DNA from: an uncultured Sphingopyxis sp.
Lineage (GTDB): Bacteria; Pseudomonadota; Alphaproteobacteria; Sphingomonadales; Sphingomonadaceae
Reading direction: 5' to 3'
NCBI RefSeq assembly: GCF_900078365.1
Contig: NZ_LT598653.1
Location: forward strand, 744,001-808,000
Length of the DNA: 64,000 bases
This document shows, piece after piece, positions 15,873 to 25,468 of the stretch. Numbering within the stretch: position 1 is the stretch's first letter; each line of letters starts with the position of its first letter. The notes under the pieces are model-generated. The model was given only the letters and a program-made list of their open reading frames with translations. It did no database searches and was not told where the DNA came from. The position numbers and the translations under genes were made by a program.

Positions 15873-16966
15873 CGGCGCACTTCCTTTGTCATCTGGCGCT
15901 CGATCCAGCGCGAATATTGCGAAATGCCGAAACACAGCAGGAAATAGATACCGGCGATGAAGAGATAGGTTTCGGCGAACGGCGCCGGCCATTCGGGGTC
16001 CGCCAGCGCCGCCCGGCCCGCGCTCATCAGGTCGAACAGGCCGACGACGAGAACGAGGCTGCTGTTCTTGATAACGACGACAACGGTGTTCGTGAGCGGC
16101 GGGATCACGTTGCGGATCGCCTGCGGCAGCACAACCTGCCGCATGGCCGCTCGCCACGAAAAGCCGAGCGCTCTCGCGGCTTCCTCCTGGCCCGGACCGA
16201 CGCCCTGCAACCCGCCGCGCACGATTTCGGCGAGATAGGCGGAAGAGGCGATCGTCATCGCCGCGATGGCTCGCACCAGCTTGTCGATCGTCACTCCGTC
16301 CGGAAGCATGAGCGGGAGCATCAGCGCCGCGATAAAGAGCAGGCTCAGCAGTGGCAGCGCGCGGATCAGCTCGATATAGCCGGTGCAGAAAAGCCGGACG
16401 AACGGCATCCCGGATCGCCTGCCGAGGGCCAGCAGGACCGCGAGCGGAAATCCGGCGGCGAGCGAGACGATCGTCACTATCAGCGTGATCGGAAGACCGC
16501 CCCAGGCGGTGGTGGGCACCTCTTCCAGGCCGAAGAATCCACCGCGCATGAGCGCGAGCCCGGAGAATATGCCGGCCAGCCACGCCCATCCGGTCCGCGC
16601 GGTCCAGTTGCGCGGCGACAATGTCGCCAGTGTCAGGGCAAAGACGATGCCGATCAGTACCACCGGCCGCCATTGCTCTTCCGGCGGATAGATGCCGAAA
16701 AGGAGGAGGCGGTATTTCTCGCGGAGGAACGCCCAGCAGGCGCCGCCCGAACGGCAGGCCTCGCCGTCGCCGCTCCAGACGCCGTCCACAAACGCCCAGG
16801 TGACGAGCTGGGGCACCGACCAGAGTAAGAAGAGCGCAATCGCGACCGTCGTCACGCTGCTGAGCAGGTCGCAGAAGAGCGCCTTGTTCCATGGGAGCTT
16901 CTCGCGCTCGGGTGCCAGGCGCTGCGGTTCGGCCGCGAGGCTGAGAAAGGGTTCGACGGGGATCAT
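15869..16966 (-). CDS. aapM: Amino-acid ABC transporter permease (AapM-like)
   Basis: This 365-residue inner-membrane permease is of the HisM/AapM type, extended relative to HisM with an N-terminal region and extra helices as in the general L-amino acid system. The C-terminal 220 residues carry the binding-protein-dependent transport domain and the coupling motif EAARALGFSWRAAMRQVVLPQA. ATG 16966 overlaps the aapQ stop (ATGA) and its own stop overlaps aapP. Confidence 0.92.
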   Translation of the reverse strand: MIPVEPFLSLAAEPQRLAPEREKLPWNKALFCDLLSSVTTVAIALFLLWSVPQLVTWAFVDGVWSGDGEACRSGGACWAFLREKYRLLLFGIYPPEEQWRPVVLIGIVFALTLATLSPRNWTARTGWAWLAGIFSGLALMRGGFFGLEEVPTTAWGGLPITLIVTIVSLAAGFPLAVLLALGRRSGMPFVRLFCTGYIELIRALPLLSLLFIAALMLPLMLPDGVTIDKLVRAIAAMTIASSAYLAEIVRGGLQGVGPGQEEAARALGFSWRAAMRQVVLPQAIRNVIPPLTNTVVVVIKNSSLVLVVGLFDLMSAGRAALADPEWPAPFAETYLFIAGIYFLLCFGISQYSRWIERQMTKEVRR

Positions 16967-18102
16967 CGGGTCACCAGAGCGAGCTTGCGATCGACCCGGT
17001 TCATGGCCGCCGATAAGAGAAGGCTGAGGAAGAGAAAGCTCGTCATCAGAATGACCACGCCCTCGACCGCCTGGCCGGTCTGGTTGATCGTGGTCGCGGT
17101 GACGAAATTGAGCTCGGGATAGCCGACGATCATCGCGAGCGTGCTGTTCTTGATGATATTGATATATTGGCTGGTCATCGGCGGTATGATGATGCGCAGC
17201 GCCTGCGGCAGGATGATTTCGTGAAGCGTCTGGCGCTCGTTGAGGCCGATGGCGCGTCCGGCCTCCCACTGTCCGTGCGGCGTGGCGTCGATCCCGCCGC
17301 GAATGATTTCCGCGATGAAGGCGGTCGAATAGACCAGCAAGCCTAGCAATATGGCGATGAACTCGGGCGTGATCGTCATGCCGCCGGTGAAATTGAAATG
17401 TCCGAGCGAGGGCATTTCAAGCGCGAACGACGAAGCAAGCGCGCCCATGGCCGTCAGTAAGCCAATCAGGCCGAGGCCGGCCCGCGCGAGCAGCGCGTCG
17501 CGCGCACCTTTCCGCCACCAAGCCGCCGCGGAAATTCCGGCGACGAGAATGAGGCCGAGCATGAGCCAGTGCGGCTCGCCCGCTGCAAGGCGCGGCAAGT
17601 AGAAGCCGCGGTCGGAAAGATATACGCCCGGCAACGGGTTGAGCGCGGCGGCGGACCGGGGAAGCCCGAAGATGATGATGCTGTACCAGAAGAGCAGCTG
17701 GACGATCAGCGGCGTGTTGCGCACGACGTCGATGAAGGCCGAGGACAGTCCGAGGGCGAGCGGGTGGTTCGATCGCCGTGCGAGCGCGAGCGGCAGGGCA
17801 AGGCAGGTCGCGATCAGGATCGTGATCGCCGAGATGAAGAGCGTGTTGCCGATGCCGGCGAAGAAGGCCCACGCAAAGCTGTCGCTCGGCGCATAGGGAA
17901 GAATGCTTTCCGAAATCGGGAAGCGCGCCGAGCGCTCGAGGAAATCGAACCCCATGGTGATGCCCCGGCGCGCGAGATTCGTGGCCATATTGTGCCAGAC
18001 CCATATCGCGGCCAGCAGAAGCGCCGCGACGAGCGCGGCCTGATATCCAAGAGTGCGTATCCAGCCTGTCGGCCGGCGCCGGGCGCGCGCGGGCTGCCGC
18101 AT
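16963..18102 (-). CDS. aapQ: Amino-acid ABC transporter permease (AapQ-like)
   Basis: This is a 379-residue permease, longer than HisQ as expected for AapQ. It has an N-terminal basic tail, a first helix (about 18-38), the conserved NNLFIS-like segment (GIGNTLFISAITI), the RNTPLIVQLLFWY segment that is diagnostic of this subfamily, and the EAA coupling loop (EAGRAIGLNERQTLHEIILPQA). It overlaps aapJ by TGATG at 18100-18104. It heterodimerises with AapM. Confidence 0.93.
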   Translation of the reverse strand: MRQPARARRRPTGWIRTLGYQAALVAALLLAAIWVWHNMATNLARRGITMGFDFLERSARFPISESILPYAPSDSFAWAFFAGIGNTLFISAITILIATCLALPLALARRSNHPLALGLSSAFIDVVRNTPLIVQLLFWYSIIIFGLPRSAAALNPLPGVYLSDRGFYLPRLAAGEPHWLMLGLILVAGISAAAWWRKGARDALLARAGLGLIGLLTAMGALASSFALEMPSLGHFNFTGGMTITPEFIAILLGLLVYSTAFIAEIIRGGIDATPHGQWEAGRAIGLNERQTLHEIILPQALRIIIPPMTSQYINIIKNSTLAMIVGYPELNFVTATTINQTGQAVEGVVILMTSFLFLSLLLSAAMNRVDRKLALVTR

Positions 18103-19139
18103 CAGAAGAACTCGATCGGGACCATAAGCCCGCCATCGCGTTGCAATCGGTTGAGGCCGCGGTCGATCTTCAGCTTGCTGTCCTTGCCGACGTTGCGGTC
18201 ATAGACTTCGCCGTAATTGCCGACTTGCTTGACGATCCGGTAGGCCCATTCCTCGTCGAGGCCGAGCGCCTTACCATTGCCCTTCTCGACGCCGAGGAAG
18301 CGCCTGATGGCGGGGTCGTCGGATTTCCGCATCGCGTCGACATTCGCTTGAGTAATACCGAGATGATCGGCGGTGATCATTGCCTGGATAGTGAATTTGA
18401 CGATGTCGAACCATTGATCGTCGCCATGCCGCACGGCCGGCGTCAGCGCGCTGATCTGGTCGCTGGCGGGAAAGATGACATAGTCGGCGGGGTCCGGGGC
18501 TTCGGTCGCGCGGACCGACTCGAGAGCCGATGCATCGGTTATGACCGCATCGCAGCGACCGGAGAAAAAGGCCTGACGAGCCGCTTGGCCGCTCTCGAAC
18601 GACACGGCACGCAGTTCGAGTTTCAGCTTCCGCGATATGTCGGCGAAGGTGACTTCGGGCATCGACCCCGACTGGATGCAGACCGATGCGCCCTTGAGGT
18701 CCTCGACGCGGGACACGCCCGCCGAGCGCGGCACCATGAAGGCGGTATAGTCATAATAGTTGGGGAAGGTGAAGTTCACGCCATTGGCGTCGCGCAGCAG
18801 CGTCCAGGTGGTCGTTCGCGGCAGGGCATCCACTTCGCCGGTCTGGAGCGCGATAAGACGTTGCTGGCCCGACAAGGGCACGAAACGGGCCTTCTCCCGG
18901 TCGCCTAGAACGGCCGCCGCGATGGCGCGGCAGGTGTCGACATCGAGGCCGCGCCAATAGCCCTTTTCGTCGGGCGCGCCGAAGCCGACGGTACTTTCGG
19001 TCGCCCCGCAGCGCAGATAGCCGCGTTCCTGCACCGCCCCCAGCGTGCGTCCGGTGGTGGCGCGTTGGGGATCGGCGGGAGAGCAGGACGCAAGGCCTGC
19101 CGCCGCCAGCATCGCCGCGACCATGAAGCGGGACCGCAT
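18102..19139 (-). CDS. aapJ: Amino-acid ABC transporter substrate-binding lipoprotein
   Basis: This 345-residue periplasmic solute-binding protein (SBP_bac_3 fold) has a lipoprotein-type signal with the lipobox LASC at about residue 16-19. The mature part has GYLRCGATESTVGFG, a GLDVDTCRAIAAAV ligand segment and EVDALPRTTTWTLLRDA, the AapJ pattern for broad L-amino acid binding. It lies 9 nt after metC and overlaps aapQ. Anchoring as a lipoprotein differs from the classic soluble AapJ and is worth noting. Confidence 0.92.
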   Translation of the reverse strand: MRSRFMVAAMLAAAGLASCSPADPQRATTGRTLGAVQERGYLRCGATESTVGFGAPDEKGYWRGLDVDTCRAIAAAVLGDREKARFVPLSGQQRLIALQTGEVDALPRTTTWTLLRDANGVNFTFPNYYDYTAFMVPRSAGVSRVEDLKGASVCIQSGSMPEVTFADISRKLKLELRAVSFESGQAARQAFFSGRCDAVITDASALESVRATEAPDPADYVIFPASDQISALTPAVRHGDDQWFDIVKFTIQAMITADHLGITQANVDAMRKSDDPAIRRFLGVEKGNGKALGLDEEWAYRIVKQVGNYGEVYDRNVGKDSKLKIDRGLNRLQRDGGLMVPIEFF

Positions 19140-19148
19140 GATCGGCCC

Positions 19149-20333
19149 TCAGTCCGATGCGCCGGACGCGGAGGCAGAGCCGAACGTGTCGAAGATCGCC
19201 GCAAGATCGGCCCATAGATCGTCGGGATGTTCCAGTCCGATGCTGACGCGCAGCATCATGTCCGACTTGCTGTCGCGCAATGTCCGGTCGCCTTCCACCG
19301 ACATCGGGGCGATCAGGCTGCGCGTGCCGCCCCAGGACGAACCGATTGCGAAGGTTTTGAGCTGGCCGAGTGCTTTCGCCAAATCCGCCTCGGCTTCGGC
19401 CGTGATGATGATCGTGAAGACGCCGCTCGCGCCGGAAAAATCCCGCCGCCAGCTTTCATGACCCGGACAATCCGAAAGCGAGGGGTGAAGCACCTGCCGG
19501 ACGCCCGGCAGGTCGACGATGCGTCCGGCGAATTCCTCGGCGACCTGTCCGACGTGCGCGAGCCGGACGCCTATCGTCTCTATCCCGCGCAACACCATCG
19601 AACAGTCGTCGGGCGATACACCCATGCCGATCATGCGCCCAGTATCCTTGAGCCGCGTATAAAGGTCGATGTCCTTGACCGAGACCGCGCCCATCAGGAT
19701 GTCGGAATGCCCGCCGACATATTTGCTCAGCGCCTGCATGGAGAAATCGACGCCATGGTCGAGGGGTTTAAAGAGGAGCGGCGTCGCCCAGGTATTGTCG
19801 CAGCCCGTCAGGACGGAACGCGCTTTCGCTGCCGCGACGATGGCGGGGACATCCTGAAACTCCATCGTCGTCGAGCCGGGCGATTCGGTCCAGATCAATC
19901 TGGTCCGGTCGTCGATCAATTCGGCAATGTCGCCGCCGATCAGCGGATCGTAAACCACATGGTCGATCCCGCGCGCGGCCAGATATTGCGCGCAGAATAT
20001 CCGGACCGGGGGATAGACGGTGTCGGGTATTAACACCTTGTCGCCCGGTTCGAGAACCGCGAGAAAGACGATCGTGATCGCGGCCTGGCCCGAGGGAAGC
20101 AGGACGGTCCGTTCGGCATGTTCGAGCGCGGAAATCTGGGCCTCGAGCGTCTTCGTCGTCGGAGTTCCATGCAGGCCGTAGGTGTAGCCGTCGGGACCGC
20201 GATGCTTGCGGTTCGCATAGGCTTGGGCGTCGTCAAATATGATCGACGATGCGCGATAGGTTGGTACGGTCAACGTGTCGAAGCCTTTCAGCGACACCAT
20301 AGGATGATGTACGACACGAGTCAGGTCTTTCAT
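19149..20333 (-). CDS. metC: Cystathionine beta-lyase-type PLP enzyme
   Basis: This 394-residue Cys/Met-metabolism PLP enzyme has YGLHGTPTTKTLEAQISALE near residue 52 (substrate/PLP loop), SGQAAI (phosphate-binding turn), DNTWATPLLFKPLDHGVDFSMQALSKYVGGHSD with the Schiff-base Lys, and a C-terminal SWGG..SL motif. Enzymes of this group cleave cystathionine or cysteine conjugates, releasing pyruvate and ammonia through a 2-aminoacrylate intermediate. It is the first gene of the unit with aapJQMP and ridA, so it probably acts on an imported amino acid. Substrate choice between MetC and related lyases cannot be settled by eye. Confidence 0.88.
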   Translation of the reverse strand: MKDLTRVVHHPMVSLKGFDTLTVPTYRASSIIFDDAQAYANRKHRGPDGYTYGLHGTPTTKTLEAQISALEHAERTVLLPSGQAAITIVFLAVLEPGDKVLIPDTVYPPVRIFCAQYLAARGIDHVVYDPLIGGDIAELIDDRTRLIWTESPGSTTMEFQDVPAIVAAAKARSVLTGCDNTWATPLLFKPLDHGVDFSMQALSKYVGGHSDILMGAVSVKDIDLYTRLKDTGRMIGMGVSPDDCSMVLRGIETIGVRLAHVGQVAEEFAGRIVDLPGVRQVLHPSLSDCPGHESWRRDFSGASGVFTIIITAEAEADLAKALGQLKTFAIGSSWGGTRSLIAPMSVEGDRTLRDSKSDMMLRVSIGLEHPDDLWADLAAIFDTFGSASASGASD

Positions 20334-20592
20334 GGTCAGTTAGTCTTTCTTTGTGGAGCCCTGATCGTGGCCGTCCGCAAGTAGAAACTCAAATTACGAT
20401 CCCGCACGGAACTATACGTGAATGTTATAGGATGGGAGAAGGCGGAGCAGGGTATAAGGTTTTTGCATAGACCCGTGTTATCCTCGAACTTGATTTGTTG
20501 GCGTTTCAATCGCGAAGATTGCAGCGTGGAAAAGCCGGCGTTCATTCGCCTGCCTTTGACCATTCTGGACACTAGGGTTGAAGGGCTCGACG

Positions 20593-21297
20593 ATGCTCGA
20601 AGCAAAATCACTGCGGAAAGAATATGACGGTCAGGTGGCCCTCAAGGGTCTCGACCTCAAGATCGACAAGGGAGAAATCTATTGCCTGCTCGGCGCCAAT
20701 GGCGCCGGCAAGAGCACGACCATCAACCTCTTCCTCGACTTCATCGAACCGACGTCGGGCGAAGCTCTGGTCGATGGGCTGAACGTCAAGGACCATCCGA
20801 TCGAGACGAAAAAGGCGCTCGCCTACATTCCCGAGATTGTCATGTTATACCGCAACCTGACCGGTCTCGAAAATCTTCGTTATTTCAGCGGTCTCGCGGG
20901 CCACGAGCATTATAGCGACGGCGATCTGCTGGCGTTCCTCGACCGCGCGGGATTGCCTAAGGATGCGCCGAACCGCCGCGTCGGTGGCTATTCCAAGGGC
21001 ATGCGGCAAAAGGTCGGCATCGCCATCGCGCTCGCCAAGCAGGCGAAAGCGCTGCTCCTCGACGAACCGACCTCGGGCCTTGATCCCAAGGCATCGAACG
21101 AATTCTCCGACCTGCTCATCCAGCTGGCCGGCGACGGCGTCGCGATCCTGATGGCGACCCACGATCTCTTTCGCGCCAAAGAAAGCGGGACGCGGGCGGG
21201 CATCATGCGGCGCGGCGAATTGGTGACCGACCTGTTCACCGCCGAGATCGGACACGCCGATCTTGAAGCCCTCTATCTCAAATATATGCACGATTGA
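20593..21297 (+). CDS. ABC-2 type exporter ATP-binding protein
   Basis: This 234-residue ABC ATPase has Walker A GANGAGKST (about 35-43), a degenerate signature GGYSKGMRQKVGIAIAL, Walker B LLLDEPTSGLDP and an H-loop ATHDLFRA. I chose ATG 20593 (MLEAKSLRKEY), with AAGGG 7-8 nt upstream. Two large membrane proteins follow within 26 nt, making a three-gene exporter. The nearby TonB-dependent receptor and LysR gene suggest a role in handling an envelope-active or scavenged compound; the substrate is unknown. Confidence 0.92.
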   Translation: MLEAKSLRKEYDGQVALKGLDLKIDKGEIYCLLGANGAGKSTTINLFLDFIEPTSGEALVDGLNVKDHPIETKKALAYIPEIVMLYRNLTGLENLRYFSGLAGHEHYSDGDLLAFLDRAGLPKDAPNRRVGGYSKGMRQKVGIAIALAKQAKALLLDEPTSGLDPKASNEFSDLLIQLAGDGVAILMATHDLFRAKESGTRAGIMRRGELVTDLFTAEIGHADLEALYLKYMHD

Positions 21298-21305
21298 GGT
21301 CCGAT

Positions 21306-22754
21306 ATGATCTGGCACATCGCCCGCAAGGAATTCACCGAGATCACGCGCGACGGCCGCTTTTTGTGGACCGCGCTGGTCATCATGCTCCTCCTGATCGT
21401 TTCGCTCGGGGTCGGGGCGCAGCGCTATTCGGAAGATCGCGCGTTGCGCGAAGCTGCGACGAGCGAAGCCCGGCAGCAATGGCTCACTCAGGGCGCACAA
21501 GGGCCGCATACTGCGGGCCATTATGGCGTCTACGCCTTCAAGCCCGCGACGCCGCTCGCGCTCTTCGATCCCGGCTACAATGATTATACCGGGACCATCC
21601 AGTATCTCGAAGCGCACCGCGAAAATCAGGCGGGTTACAAGCCCGCTTCGGACTCGACGGCCCTCCAGCGCTTCGGCGACCTTTCGGGCGCGATGGTGCT
21701 GCAGATGCTCGTGCCGCTGCTCATCATCCTGCTCTGCTTCGGCATGGTATCGGGCGAGCGTGAAGACGGCACCTGGCGCCAGCTCCTCAGTATCGGCGTC
21801 AAGCGGCAGACCCTTGTTGCGGGCAAGGCCACCGGCGCGGTGCTCGCGGTCGGAGCGGTTTTGTTGCCCGCGCTCATCGCGGGCGGTATCGCCGCGGCGA
21901 TGATGGCCGGAAGCGGCGATGTGCACGAGATGATCGACTTTCCGTCGAAGGTCGTGACACTCCTGCTGCTCTACCTCGTATTCTTCGCGATCTTCGTCTG
22001 CCTGGCGCTGACGGTGTCGATCTACGCAAAATCCTCGGGTGGCGCGCTGACCGGGCTGATCGGCTTCTGGATCGTCGCGGGACTCCTCATCCCGAGGGTC
22101 GCGACCGACGTCGGCAAGCGAGTCTATCCCACGCCGTCGGCCTTCGAGGTGCAGGCGGCGATCGAGGCCGGCCGAGAGAAGGGCCCCCACGCGCACGAAC
22201 CCAACCACCCGAATTACAAGGCTTTCAGCGCGGAGATGCTGGAGAAATATAATGTCGATAAGGTGGAAGACCTACCGTACAATTTCCTCGGCCTCGCGCT
22301 CCAGCGCGATGAAGAGGTCGGCTTTGCCGTGTTCGACAAGGAATATGGTGGCGTCCGGCGGCTCTACGAGCAACAGGATAAGGTCCAGCAATATCTGTCG
22401 CTGATCTCCCCCTTCATCGCGATCAAGAATCTGTCGGCTGCATTGTCGGGAACCGATGTCGCCTTCTCGAACGATTTTTCGGAAGCGGGCGAAGGCTATC
22501 GGCGGAACATGATCCGTGTTCTCAACGAGGACCTGATGAAGAATGCCAAGGGCCTGTCGAACTATTCGGCGGAATGGAGCTACAAGACCGACAAGAAGCT
22601 CTGGAGCCGCGTACCGCCGTTCGATTTCGATCCGCCGGGCATCGCCACGATCCTCGGTCGCAACATCTTCTCGATTGTCGTGCTGCTGGCGTGGCTTGCC
22701 GCAAGCTTGGCGCTCCTGCGCCGTGCGGCCCTTCGCGCCCGCATCGACTCCTGA
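21306..22754 (+). CDS. ABC-2 family permease with large periplasmic domain (DUF3526-like)
   Basis: This 482-residue membrane protein has one helix at the N-terminus (about 20-40), a periplasmic domain of about 120 residues, four to five helices clustered at about 140-260, another large soluble domain and a C-terminal helix (about 455-475). This pattern fits the ABC-2/DUF3526 permeases. The segment MVSGEREDGTWRQLLSIGVKRQTLVAGKA is the typical ABC-2 coupling region. The start at 21306 is 8 nt after the ATPase stop with AGGT upstream. It pairs with the following permease. Confidence 0.88.
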   Translation: MIWHIARKEFTEITRDGRFLWTALVIMLLLIVSLGVGAQRYSEDRALREAATSEARQQWLTQGAQGPHTAGHYGVYAFKPATPLALFDPGYNDYTGTIQYLEAHRENQAGYKPASDSTALQRFGDLSGAMVLQMLVPLLIILLCFGMVSGEREDGTWRQLLSIGVKRQTLVAGKATGAVLAVGAVLLPALIAGGIAAAMMAGSGDVHEMIDFPSKVVTLLLLYLVFFAIFVCLALTVSIYAKSSGGALTGLIGFWIVAGLLIPRVATDVGKRVYPTPSAFEVQAAIEAGREKGPHAHEPNHPNYKAFSAEMLEKYNVDKVEDLPYNFLGLALQRDEEVGFAVFDKEYGGVRRLYEQQDKVQQYLSLISPFIAIKNLSAALSGTDVAFSNDFSEAGEGYRRNMIRVLNEDLMKNAKGLSNYSAEWSYKTDKKLWSRVPPFDFDPPGIATILGRNIFSIVVLLAWLAASLALLRRAALRARIDS

Positions 22755-22779
22755 TCCACCGGCAGGCTGGAGACATAAA

Positions 22780-24222
22780 ATGATAAAGCGTATCGTCAAA
22801 CATGAGTGGATGGTGCTCTCGCGCGAGAAGATCCTCTACATCGCTCTGCCGATCTATATTATTCTGATTGCTTATGGCGTGTTCAACGGCACGCAGTGGA
22901 AGAATTTTCTTCAATCCAACACCGCCGAGGCCGTCGCGCTTGCCGACAAGGGCATGGAGTCGAAGCTCGCCAAGATCGACCGGCTCGAATCGGGCGCGGA
23001 TCCATACAGCTTCAACGAGGATCCGCGGGTCGCGGCCGCTCTCGCACGCTTCAAGGGATATGAGTTTGCCGCGAAAATCCCGTCATCGGGCGCCGCGATC
23101 GCAATCGGGCAAAGTGATGTCCTGCCATCCTATCTGAAGGTCCAGTGGCGGCCGATGTTCAAGCAACCGAACACGGACGAGATCGAGAATCCGAAGAATC
23201 TCGCGGTCGGCGCCTTCGACCTGAGCTTCGTTCTCATCTATCTCTATCCGCTTCTGATCATCGCGCTCAGTTACAATATTCTCTCGTCGGAACGTGAGAA
23301 TGGCACGCAGGCGCTGCTGCTCTCCCAGCCGGTATCGGTGCGCCAGTTCGTGCTCGGCAAGATCGTGCTTCGCGGCAGCATCGTGATCGGCATCGCGATG
23401 GCCATTTCGCTCGGCGGCTTGCTGATGATGAACCCCGACATTCTGTCGGGGGGGCAAGGATGGCGCGTTCTCGCCCTTGCGACCGTGCTCTTCCTCTATG
23501 GCGTTTTCTGGTTCGGTCTGTCCGTCTTGGTGAATGCGTTCGGGAAGAAGTCGGCAACCAACGCGCTGGCGCTCATGGCGGTGTGGATCGCTCTCGTCCT
23601 CATCATGCCGGCGAGCCTCAATATCATCGCGAAAGGCTTGCATCCCCTGCCGTCGCGGATCGAGATGGTGCAATCGATGCGCCGGGCGGATCGCGTCGCC
23701 GAGAAAAAGGATAATTTCCAGAAAGTCGATCGATCCGACTTGCTTCGCAAGGGCGAAGAAGAAGCGGTCGTCGCCAGCACGAACGACTATTTTGCGAAGA
23801 TTTTGCCGGTCGAGGCAAAGGCGGAAAACATGGCGGCCCCGATCTTCGTCAAATTCCAGGAGCAGCGGCAGGCCCAGCAGGGTTTTACCGAACGGCTCAA
23901 ATTTCTGACCCCGGCGGCCGTCGCGCAGCTCGCGCTCAGCGACCTCGCCGACCATGGCGCGCAAAGCTATGACGACTTTAACACGCAGGTCGAGCGCTAC
24001 CACCAGAAATGGCGCGCCTATTTCCTGCCCGCGATCGTCGACAACCGCTTGCTGACACGCGATGAAGTGAAGAATATCCCGCGGTTCGAATATGCTCCGG
24101 AAGCCGAAGGCGTGGTCTTCGGACGGTTCTCGCTCAACGCGATCGTGCTGGCATTATTCGCGGCCATCGCGCTGACGGCAGGCTTCATCCGGCTGAAGAA
24201 ATACCCGGCCGCCGGTCGCTAA
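22780..24222 (+). CDS. ABC-2 family permease, second subunit (DUF3526-like)
   Basis: This 480-residue protein has the same organisation as its upstream neighbour: an N-terminal helix (about 19-35), a soluble domain, a helix cluster around SERENGTQALLLSQPVSVRQFVLGKIVLR (coupling region), a long periplasmic segment and a last helix (about 450-470). The two permeases probably arose by duplication and form a heterodimer with the ATPase. The operon ends at a strong bidirectional hairpin (24261-24304). Confidence 0.88.
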   Translation: MIKRIVKHEWMVLSREKILYIALPIYIILIAYGVFNGTQWKNFLQSNTAEAVALADKGMESKLAKIDRLESGADPYSFNEDPRVAAALARFKGYEFAAKIPSSGAAIAIGQSDVLPSYLKVQWRPMFKQPNTDEIENPKNLAVGAFDLSFVLIYLYPLLIIALSYNILSSERENGTQALLLSQPVSVRQFVLGKIVLRGSIVIGIAMAISLGGLLMMNPDILSGGQGWRVLALATVLFLYGVFWFGLSVLVNAFGKKSATNALALMAVWIALVLIMPASLNIIAKGLHPLPSRIEMVQSMRRADRVAEKKDNFQKVDRSDLLRKGEEEAVVASTNDYFAKILPVEAKAENMAAPIFVKFQEQRQAQQGFTERLKFLTPAAVAQLALSDLADHGAQSYDDFNTQVERYHQKWRAYFLPAIVDNRLLTRDEVKNIPRFEYAPEAEGVVFGRFSLNAIVLALFAAIALTAGFIRLKKYPAAGR

Positions 24223-24260
24223 AAGAGAAGAAGGGCACTCCTTTTGGGCTCCATCTCCGA

Positions 24261-24304
24261 CCCTCGGCATAAGGGGGCGGGGGTGGAGTTCTTTATGCCG
24301 AGGG
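24261..24304. terminator. Bidirectional terminator, 12-bp perfect stem
   Basis: CCCTCGGCATAA (24261-24272) pairs perfectly with TTATGCCGAGGG (24293-24304) across a 20-nt loop. It lies between the convergent exporter operon and the LysR gene; the right arm includes the LysR stop codon. There is no long T tract on either side, so efficiency is uncertain. Confidence 0.7.
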
Positions 24305-25186
24305 ACTGTTACGCCGCGCCGCGTTCAGCGCCGCCACAAATTCGCGGACGAGGCGGGCACGCTGTGCGTCGGGGCGGTAGAGAATGAAGGTCTTGAAGTA
24401 GACCGCCGGTTGATAGGGTTTCAAGATCAGGCCGCGTTGCTGATATCCGTCGGCCGACAGCGGGTTTACCAGCCCGAGCCCCACGCCTTCGAGCGCGAGC
24501 GCGCAAACCGTCGCCGACGCGGGCGTCTCGATGACGATCTGGGGCCGCGAATTGACCGCGTCGAAGGTTTCCGAGAGGCGCGCTCTGGCGCGGTCGTCGG
24601 GCGCGAGCGCAATGAACGCCATATTGTGCAAATCCTCCGGTCCGACGACGTCGAGATGACGGAGGGGATGATCGGCCGGCATCGCGCAGACTGCGCGAAC
24701 GCTCGTGAAAACGCTGTGATCGACACCAGAAAGGTCGACTTCGTCGGCAGCGAGGCCGATGTCGAAGCGCTTGTTGGCGACATGGTCGCGTACGTTCGAC
24801 GACGACAGGATCTGCAACGTGATGGCGATGTTCGGATTGGCTTCGCGAAACTTGCGGATTGCACGGGGCACGAGCGTCGATCCGAGCGCCGCGAGGCTCG
24901 CGATCTTGAGACTGCCCGAGCCGAAATCACGAATGCGCGCGGCCGCGGCGCGAAGGCTGTCGAGGCCGGTGAACGCCGTCGAGACATCCTCGAAAAACAT
25001 CTGCCCTTCGGGAGTGGGGACGAGACGGCCCTTCACACGGTCGAACAGCGAAAAGCCGACGCGAAATTCGAGTTCGGCGATAGCGCGGCTGACCGCAGGC
25101 TGGGTGATGTTGAGCAGCTCCGCCGCGCGTGATGCGGAGCCGCTGATCATAAGCGCCCTGAAAATTTCGAGTTGCCGAAACTGCAT
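24293..25186 (-). CDS. LysR-family transcriptional regulator
   Basis: This 297-residue protein has an N-terminal winged HTH (MQFRQLEIFRALMISGSASRAAELLNITQPAVSRAIAELE, about 1-40) and a two-lobed LysR substrate domain. The effector-domain start SGSLKIASLAALGSTLVPRAIRKF is canonical. It is divergent from the TonB receptor at 25469 with 282 bp between, which points to that receptor as the likely target. The C-terminal phrase KTFILYRPDAQRARLVREFVAAL fits the NocR/OccR-like branch of amino-acid or opine regulators. That narrower assignment is tentative. Confidence 0.92.
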   Translation of the reverse strand: MQFRQLEIFRALMISGSASRAAELLNITQPAVSRAIAELEFRVGFSLFDRVKGRLVPTPEGQMFFEDVSTAFTGLDSLRAAAARIRDFGSGSLKIASLAALGSTLVPRAIRKFREANPNIAITLQILSSSNVRDHVANKRFDIGLAADEVDLSGVDHSVFTSVRAVCAMPADHPLRHLDVVGPEDLHNMAFIALAPDDRARARLSETFDAVNSRPQIVIETPASATVCALALEGVGLGLVNPLSADGYQQRGLILKPYQPAVYFKTFILYRPDAQRARLVREFVAALNAARRNSPSA

Positions 25187-25468
25187 TGCGGGCTCCTATA
25201 ATATTGTTTTCTACCAAGCCGCCATCTAAGGCATCGACCTTCTACATATCAGCCTAGCAGATTGTAAATCATGCGGGAAAAGCCGGGATCTCGGAATCTG
25301 TGTAGAAATCGAGACACTATAAGATATGTGCATAGACTCGTACAGTTCTGTGAATTGTATTCGCACCCCTTTTACCACAGCTTCGGTATCGGGCAGGGTA
25401 AAGAGAAAGTTTTCCGAGGCCCAGCCGAAACCCGAGCGCTCAATGCGCCATGAAAGAGGGGCCACGCA

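Noticed and set aside
15917..16828. 303-codon plus-strand frame over the aapM gene
   Set aside because: It is a highly charged shadow sequence; aapM is firmly placed by overlap and motifs.
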